Shown one piece after another: positions 59,610-64,000 of a stretch of 64,000 nucleotides of DNA. Numbering within the stretch: the stretch's first letter is position 1; every line of letters starts with the position of its first letter. This stretch comes from Lachnospiraceae bacterium (lineage in GTDB: Bacteria; Bacillota; Clostridia; Lachnospirales; Lachnospiraceae). Location: NCBI GenBank assembly GCA_017443065.1, contig JAFSPF010000128.1, positions 1 through 64,000 on the forward strand, written 5' to 3'. The position numbers and the translations under genes were made by a program. Below the pieces are notes generated by a model, which did not search any database, was not told the origin of the DNA, and saw only the letters and a program-made list of their open reading frames with translations.

Positions 59610-62064
59610 GATCTTTTCTCCTCTCTGTCCAAAGCGTCCGACAGCTTCAGTTCTTTTTCAAAAAACGCGCACAGGGCCCTGTAATCTTCGATCAGCTGCG
59701 GCGTCTTCTCCCGTATGGCATCCGTATCGTTACGCTCACCGCACTCTTCCAGGAACCTTGCGTCCTCGGAAAGCTGCATGGCGCCGATCGTGCGGGAGGA
59801 GCTCTTCACTCTGTGTATCCGCACCGTGTAATCCCTGATCTGATCTTCCTTCAGAAAGGCTTCTATCTCCGCGATCATGCCGGGGGCCTCTCTGCAGAAC
59901 TCCAAAATGACCTCCTGTAAGGTCTCCGTATCGACACAGTTGTTTAAGGCATTGCGGAAGCTTAAGGAGCTGTCCTTGCCATACAGCGAACGCATCGCCT
60001 TTTCCGTCAGCTTCGGTACGTCTTTCTTCCCGCGCCCGTCTTCTCCCCTTACGGTGTCGTGCTGTGCGGATGGCACTTCCTCCGGCACCTCCTCCGATAT
60101 TTTTTCCGCCGGAAGGTATTGCCTTACGATCTGCTCAATCGCTTCGCCATCCACGGGCTTGGAAAGATAATCCGTAAAACCCTTCTGCACATAACGCCCC
60201 CTGGCATCTCCCACCGCGTCCGCCGTCAGACAGATCACGGGCGTTTCCCGGTTGACGCCCTCCGCCTGGTTGCGGATATAGCGCAGCGTCTCCTCGCCGT
60301 CCATGCCCGGCATCCGCTGATCCAGGAAAATCAGATCATAGGGCGTATCCTGCGTCATGGCAAGTGCCTTTAAGCCGCTCATCGCGGTATCGATCAGAAC
60401 CCTTGTCGGCTCCAGTATTTTTTTTGCAACAATCAGATTCATGTCCGAATCATCCACCACCAGCAGCCGCGCCGCGGGCGCGACAAAGGAGGGTCTGTAG
60501 TCTGTGCGCCTGCTGGCGCTCCGGCGGAAGGCGTCCTCAAAGTTGCCGATCGGCGCGGGATTCACGACCGGCTGCGGAATGCGCACGGTAAAGACGCTGC
60601 CCTCGCCGTAGGCACTCTCCACCTCGATCGTTCCGCCCATGAGATCGACAAGATTGTTGGTAATGGCAAGCCCCAGACCCGCGCCCTCGATCGTGTTGTT
60701 ACGCTTCATGTCAAAGCGCTCGAATTTGCGGAAGAGCTTTTCCAGGTCCTCCTTGCGGATGCCGATGCCGGTGTCACGGACCGTGATTTCGAGAAGGATC
60801 CAGCCCTCTTCCTGCACGGGGGCTTCCCCCGCGGGGGACGGATGCGGTGCCATCCCCACCTCCAGCACCACCTCACCCTCATTCGTATACTTCACGGCGT
60901 TGTTCATGAGGTTGGTGACGATCTGCCGGATCCGGACCTCGTCGCCCAGCAGCACGTCGGGGATCTGCGGATTCACCCTGATCCCGATTTCCAGCTGTTT
61001 ACCGGCTGCCCGGAAGAGGATCATGCTGTGGACATCATTGATGACGCTGCTTAGGTTATACGGCTGCTCATTGAGATCGAGCCTGCCGCTTTCGATTCTG
61101 GAATAATCAAGAATATCATTGATGATGGCAAGGAGGTTATTGCCCGCGCGCTCGATATTGCCCGCATAGCCGAGGACGGTCTCGTCCCTTGACTCGCGCA
61201 GGATCAGCTCGTTCATGCCAAGCACCGCGTTGATCGGCGTGCGGATCTCGTGGGACATGTTGGCGAGGAAGGAGCTCTTGGATTCCGAGGCGATGTCGGA
61301 TTCCCTTTTTGCGTCCTCCAGCTCCTGCATCGTTTCCGTGAGCCGGATGTAATCCGGTGTCTCCACATTAAAATAAAACACGAACATGCCGAAGGTCGCG
61401 CCGAGGTAGTTGATCACCGGCGCCCTGCCGATCACAGCCTGAATCAGAACCGCCGCGATCGTCAGAAAGAAGGTGGTAAACACCGTGATCTGCGCCCGGC
61501 TTCCCAAAAGCTCACGCTTCCGGAAAATCAGTATCAGGGCGTAGAGCATGAGCCAGACCTGCACGACAAAGGCAATCAGAATGTAAAAAAGGCCCGTCGG
61601 GCGGATCAGCGTGTTTGTCCTCCGGATATACGGAACCGCATAGATGAGCCAGCCGGTAAGCAGCACCGCCTCCAGCACTACGACCGCGCGGTTGATGAAG
61701 GGCATTCTGGAGCTCTCCCGCAAGGTGCGGTTCAGGAAATACAAGACGTAGGCGGCAAACATGTAACTGACGATCGTGTTACACATCAGGGTAAGCGCCT
61801 GCAGAATACAGATCACCGCGTCTCCGGTTCCGATGTCCGCGCAGGCCAAAACACATACAGACAGGTCATCGCATTGGCGAAGAGGATGGCGCCCAGAACA
61901 AAGGAAAACACCATCGGCTCCTGCCTCTGCCGGATCCTTTGCGTCTCCACGATCATCAGCAGCAGAAAGTTAAAGAGCATCGCGACCACGGAGACCTCGA
62001 TGTTCTGAAACGCAGCGGACAGCGAAAGCTTTTCAATTGTAACCTGTTCAAACCAGATATCCAT
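59606..62064 (-). pseudogene. Hybrid histidine kinase with receiver and Hpt domains, split by a frameshift
   Basis: The reading starts at 62064 (GGAG 6 nt upstream) with two membrane helices and stops at 61813 (FANAMTCLYVFW...). A second frame, open from about 61849, continues with at least five more helices, HisKA (SFLANMSHEIRTPINAVLG, His about 200 of that frame), the ATPase (N-box, DTGIGI, GLGLAI), a receiver (LIFLDQRMPGMDG) and an Hpt domain (VRIHRVKSSSRTIGA). The two frames fit one seven- or eight-helix sensor if one base is added near 61840. So this is a mutated gene, a sequencing error, or two coupled genes; the second frame has no ATG at its start (TTG 61849). Confidence 0.75.
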
Positions 62065-62096
62065 GCCTGCTCCGTCAGCTCTTTAATGGTAGTTCA

Positions 62097-62125
62097 ATTC
62101 TATCATATTCTGCTGTGCCTGAAAA
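62097..62125 (-). promoter_or_regulatory. Promoter of the hybrid kinase operon
   Basis: TTTTCA (62120-62125), 17 bp, TAGAAT (62097-62102), about 32 bp before the ATG at 62064. The -35 overlaps the foot of the terminator hairpin of the upstream gene. Confidence 0.5.
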
Positions 62126-62162
62126 ACCCGCGTTACCGGTTGAATGCGTAACGCGGGTTTTT
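62122..62162. terminator. Bidirectional-type terminator after the LRR gene
   Basis: AAAAACCCGCGTTAC (62122-62136) and GTAACGCGGGTTTTT (62148-62162) form a perfect stem with an 11-base loop; T runs follow on both strands. On the minus strand it closes the leucine-rich-repeat gene. Confidence 0.9.
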
Positions 62163-62166
62163 GTGT

Positions 62167-62184
62167 GACAAAAGAACCGTCCTC
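62167..62184 (+). repeat. Second copy of GACAAAAGAACCGTCC repeat
   Basis: GACAAAAGAACCGTCCTC, next to the terminator and 10 bp after the LRR stop codon. It matches the copy at 56575-56592 in 16 of 18 positions. Both copies sit directly behind a gene's 3' end. Confidence 0.5.
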
Positions 62185-62194
62185 TTCGGTTTCC

Positions 62195-64000
62195 TTACCT
62201 CAGACTGTAATAATCAAAGGTTACGCCGTCCGGAAGACCCTTGGACTTCAGGAAGTCTTCGACCTCCTTGCGCTCCGCATCCGTCAGGCTTGCGGGGAGG
62301 TGCACGGTGGCGGAAGCCGGGATGTCCGCGAGTGCGGCGTCGCCATATTCATACCACTCTTCAGTAGGAGCACTCAGGATGTCTGTGGAAAACCAGAGAT
62401 CCGTCAGACTCTCACATCCACGGAATGCACCGTTATGCACGTGCTGAACATCCGAACAAATCGCAATACTCCTGACACCGCTTCCTGCAAATGCGCCTTC
62501 CGCGATACCGTATCCGAAATACTTACCGTCCTGCGAATACATCGGCGTGCAGATGTCCGTATCCGTGCCGGTATAGGAGGTGATGATGCCCTTCTCCAGG
62601 GTAAAATCATCCGGATGATAGCGGAATAATTCTTCGCTGATTCCGAACCAACTGATCGTATCATAACCCTGCGCCACAAGGTATTCATCCATCGCATCGC
62701 TCTGTGCAACGGTGGCGTCCATGGCAATTCTCACCCTTTCGCAACTCACATGACCGGAATCCAGCGGGAAGGAGAAATCCTCTTCCCCGTAAACCGTCGG
62801 AAGAAGGAGCGTCAATGTCTCAATGGCGGACTCTTCCAATTGCACGTCCGTTGCAAGGAGCATCACCACCTGCCCCTGCACGCCGAGTCCGGCGATATAT
62901 TCCAGGGTGGAGGGCAGGATGATCACCGCGTTTTCCGTGACAAGTCCCTGTGCCCCGATCTCACGCACGCCCTCCGGGATGCGGATGAACGGTGCCGAAG
63001 TCCATGCGAAGCAGGAGTCTCCGATGCTTTCCAGGCCTTCCGAAAGGGTCACGTTTCGTAACTGTTCCGTCGTACCGAAGCAGCCCATGCCGAGCGAGGG
63101 GATGTCTTTCCCGAGGGTGATTTCCCGCGCCTGCGCCTTGAAGAAAATCCCTGACGCGGAAAGGTCGCTCCGGTCCCCGATCGTGATGCTTTCAAAAGTA
63201 CTGTTTTCAAAGCAGGAATCCGCGTAGGATGTGCCGCCAAGCGCCGTGAAACTCCCGCTGCCCGCCTGCAGGAAAGCATTGGGACCGACCGATGTCACTC
63301 TTTCCGGCAGTTCCACATCCCTCAGGTTTGCACATTCCGCAAAGGCCGTCTGTCCGATACTCTGTGTCCCGCCGAAGTCCACCGTCTGCAGATTGGCGCA
63401 GTTTCTGAACGCATTGGTTCCGATGTGTTCCATCGTCTCGGGGAGCTTGACGGAGGTGATGGTGTTGTTATTCATGAAGACGCCCGGGGCGATGCCGGTG
63501 ATCTCCACACCGAAAATCACGGCAGGAATCTCCACGACCGCGTCCGTTCCCTCATAGCCGCTGATGATGCCTTCCGCCGTACGGACCAGGCCGCTGTCAT
63601 CCACACTCGTCCAACGAACGGGCAGCCCGCTCTCATCCAGCGAAACGGAGCTGATCATGTTGCGGAAGGTGTCTGTTTCGATGAAACTCTTCAGCACCTC
63701 CGGATCCCCGTTCCCTTCCTTCAGGATCAGTTTGACCGAAAGGCAGACGTCATTGCTGAACGGCGCAAAAAGCGACAGCGTGTATTTGTCCTCGTCATCC
63801 GGATTCATCTTCCAGTTGTAGATCTCACCGGTATACTCCGTGCCGCCGCAGGACCAGTCAAAGGTTTCCCCGCCGCGTTTTGCCGCCGCCTCTGACGGGT
63901 CAGAGGGTGTCGCCGTGCTGAAATACACCGCGCCCATGCTTTCCCCGTAAATGCCCGCCCAGGGACCGGTCTCGCTCTCGTCATGTCCGCCCCAGCGGCT
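62195..64000 (-). CDS. BspA-like leucine-rich-repeat protein, N-terminus outside window
   Basis: The frame is open to the right edge (more than 600 residues visible); the ATG at 63937 is probably internal, because protein-like sequence continues upstream to the edge. The N-terminal visible part (to about 130) is a beta-rich domain with YTGEIYNWKMNPDDEDKYTL. From about residue 150 there are LRR_5/BspA repeats (SVKLPETMEHIGTNAFRNCA, VELPERVTSVGPNAF, ITIGDRSDLSASG, VTLSEGLESIGDSCFAW). The C-terminus ends LPDGVTFDYYSLR with no anchor. Such proteins are usually secreted and bind host or cell-surface ligands. The terminator at 62122-62162 follows. Confidence 0.85.
   Translation of the reverse strand, partial: SRWGGHDESETGPWAGIYGESMGAVYFSTATPSDPSEAAAKRGGETFDWSCGGTEYTGEIYNWKMNPDDEDKYTLSLFAPFSNDVCLSVKLILKEGNGDPEVLKSFIETDTFRNMISSVSLDESGLPVRWTSVDDSGLVRTAEGIISGYEGTDAVVEIPAVIFGVEITGIAPGVFMNNNTITSVKLPETMEHIGTNAFRNCANLQTVDFGGTQSIGQTAFAECANLRDVELPERVTSVGPNAFLQAGSGSFTALGGTSYADSCFENSTFESITIGDRSDLSASGIFFKAQAREITLGKDIPSLGMGCFGTTEQLRNVTLSEGLESIGDSCFAWTSAPFIRIPEGVREIGAQGLVTENAVIILPSTLEYIAGLGVQGQVVMLLATDVQLEESAIETLTLLLPTVYGEEDFSFPLDSGHVSCERVRIAMDATVAQSDAMDEYLVAQGYDTISWFGISEELFRYHPDDFTLEKGIITSYTGTDTDICTPMYSQDGKYFGYGIAEGAFAGSGVRSIAICSDVQHVHNGAFRGCESLTDLWFSTDILSAPTEEWYEYGDAALADIPASATVHLPASLTDAERKEVEDFLKSKGLPDGVTFDYYSLR

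Overview
The window is chromosomal DNA from a Gram-positive, anaerobic Clostridia-type bacterium, most like a Lachnospiraceae member. The coding regions are GC-rich. The pointers are an HrcA/CIRCE-controlled hrcA-grpE-dnaK-dnaJ cluster, meso-diaminopimelate dehydrogenase, indolepyruvate:ferredoxin oxidoreductase, sugar-binding lipoproteins with long Ala/Glu/Ser/Thr linkers, an HPr-like protein without the phosphorylatable His, and small Clostridia-only families (DUF4298, DUF6465, DUF4428). Nearly all genes lie on the minus strand. I found no tRNA, rRNA, CRISPR array, complete insertion sequence or prophage, and no gene-free stretch longer than about 300 bases.

Layout. 1-7.2 kb is an accessory zone: two GNAT acetyltransferases, a DUF4298 protein, a hypoxanthine/uracil-type DNA glycosylase, an RNA ligase operon with an XRE regulator and an unknown protein, an S24 repressor, a patatin and a glutathione peroxidase, mixed with three gene remnants (PAP2, AlbA/AAA-type regulator, MarR). 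7.2-22.3 kb is core: a membrane-anchored VanX-like peptidase, mtaB, an HPr-like gene, and a long run hrcA-grpE-dnaK-dnaJ-prmA-rsmE-cysteine desulfurase-GGDEF-thiI. 22.3-32 kb holds a Lys/Ala-rich DUF6465 protein whose last domain is in another frame behind an A9 run, then uppP, an aminotransferase, a GT-C-type membrane protein, mfd, pth and ddh.

32-45.6 kb is a sugar block read right to left: an Fbp/Afu-type ABC transporter coupled by overlapping start/stop codons to manA and galM, then galK, thrH-like, a second sugar-binding lipoprotein and mglB-mglA-mglC. The likely logic is uptake of galactose/glucose (Mgl) and, by inference, hexose phosphates (Afu-like), followed by anomer interconversion, phosphorylation and isomerisation. 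45.7-52.4 kb is an aryl-acid module: iorA-iorB-phenylacetate-CoA-ligase-like-ACT-YesL, divergent from an acyl-CoA synthetase, which fits oxidative decarboxylation of aryl pyruvates to aryl-acetyl-CoA and its interconversion with free acids.

52.4-64 kb is accessory and regulatory: a zinc-ribbon membrane protein, an AT-rich pair (unknown small protein plus retropepsin-like protease), two related two-component cassettes with complementary truncations, a CheY-like regulator, a hybrid histidine kinase split by a frameshift, and a BspA-like leucine-rich-repeat protein running off the right edge.
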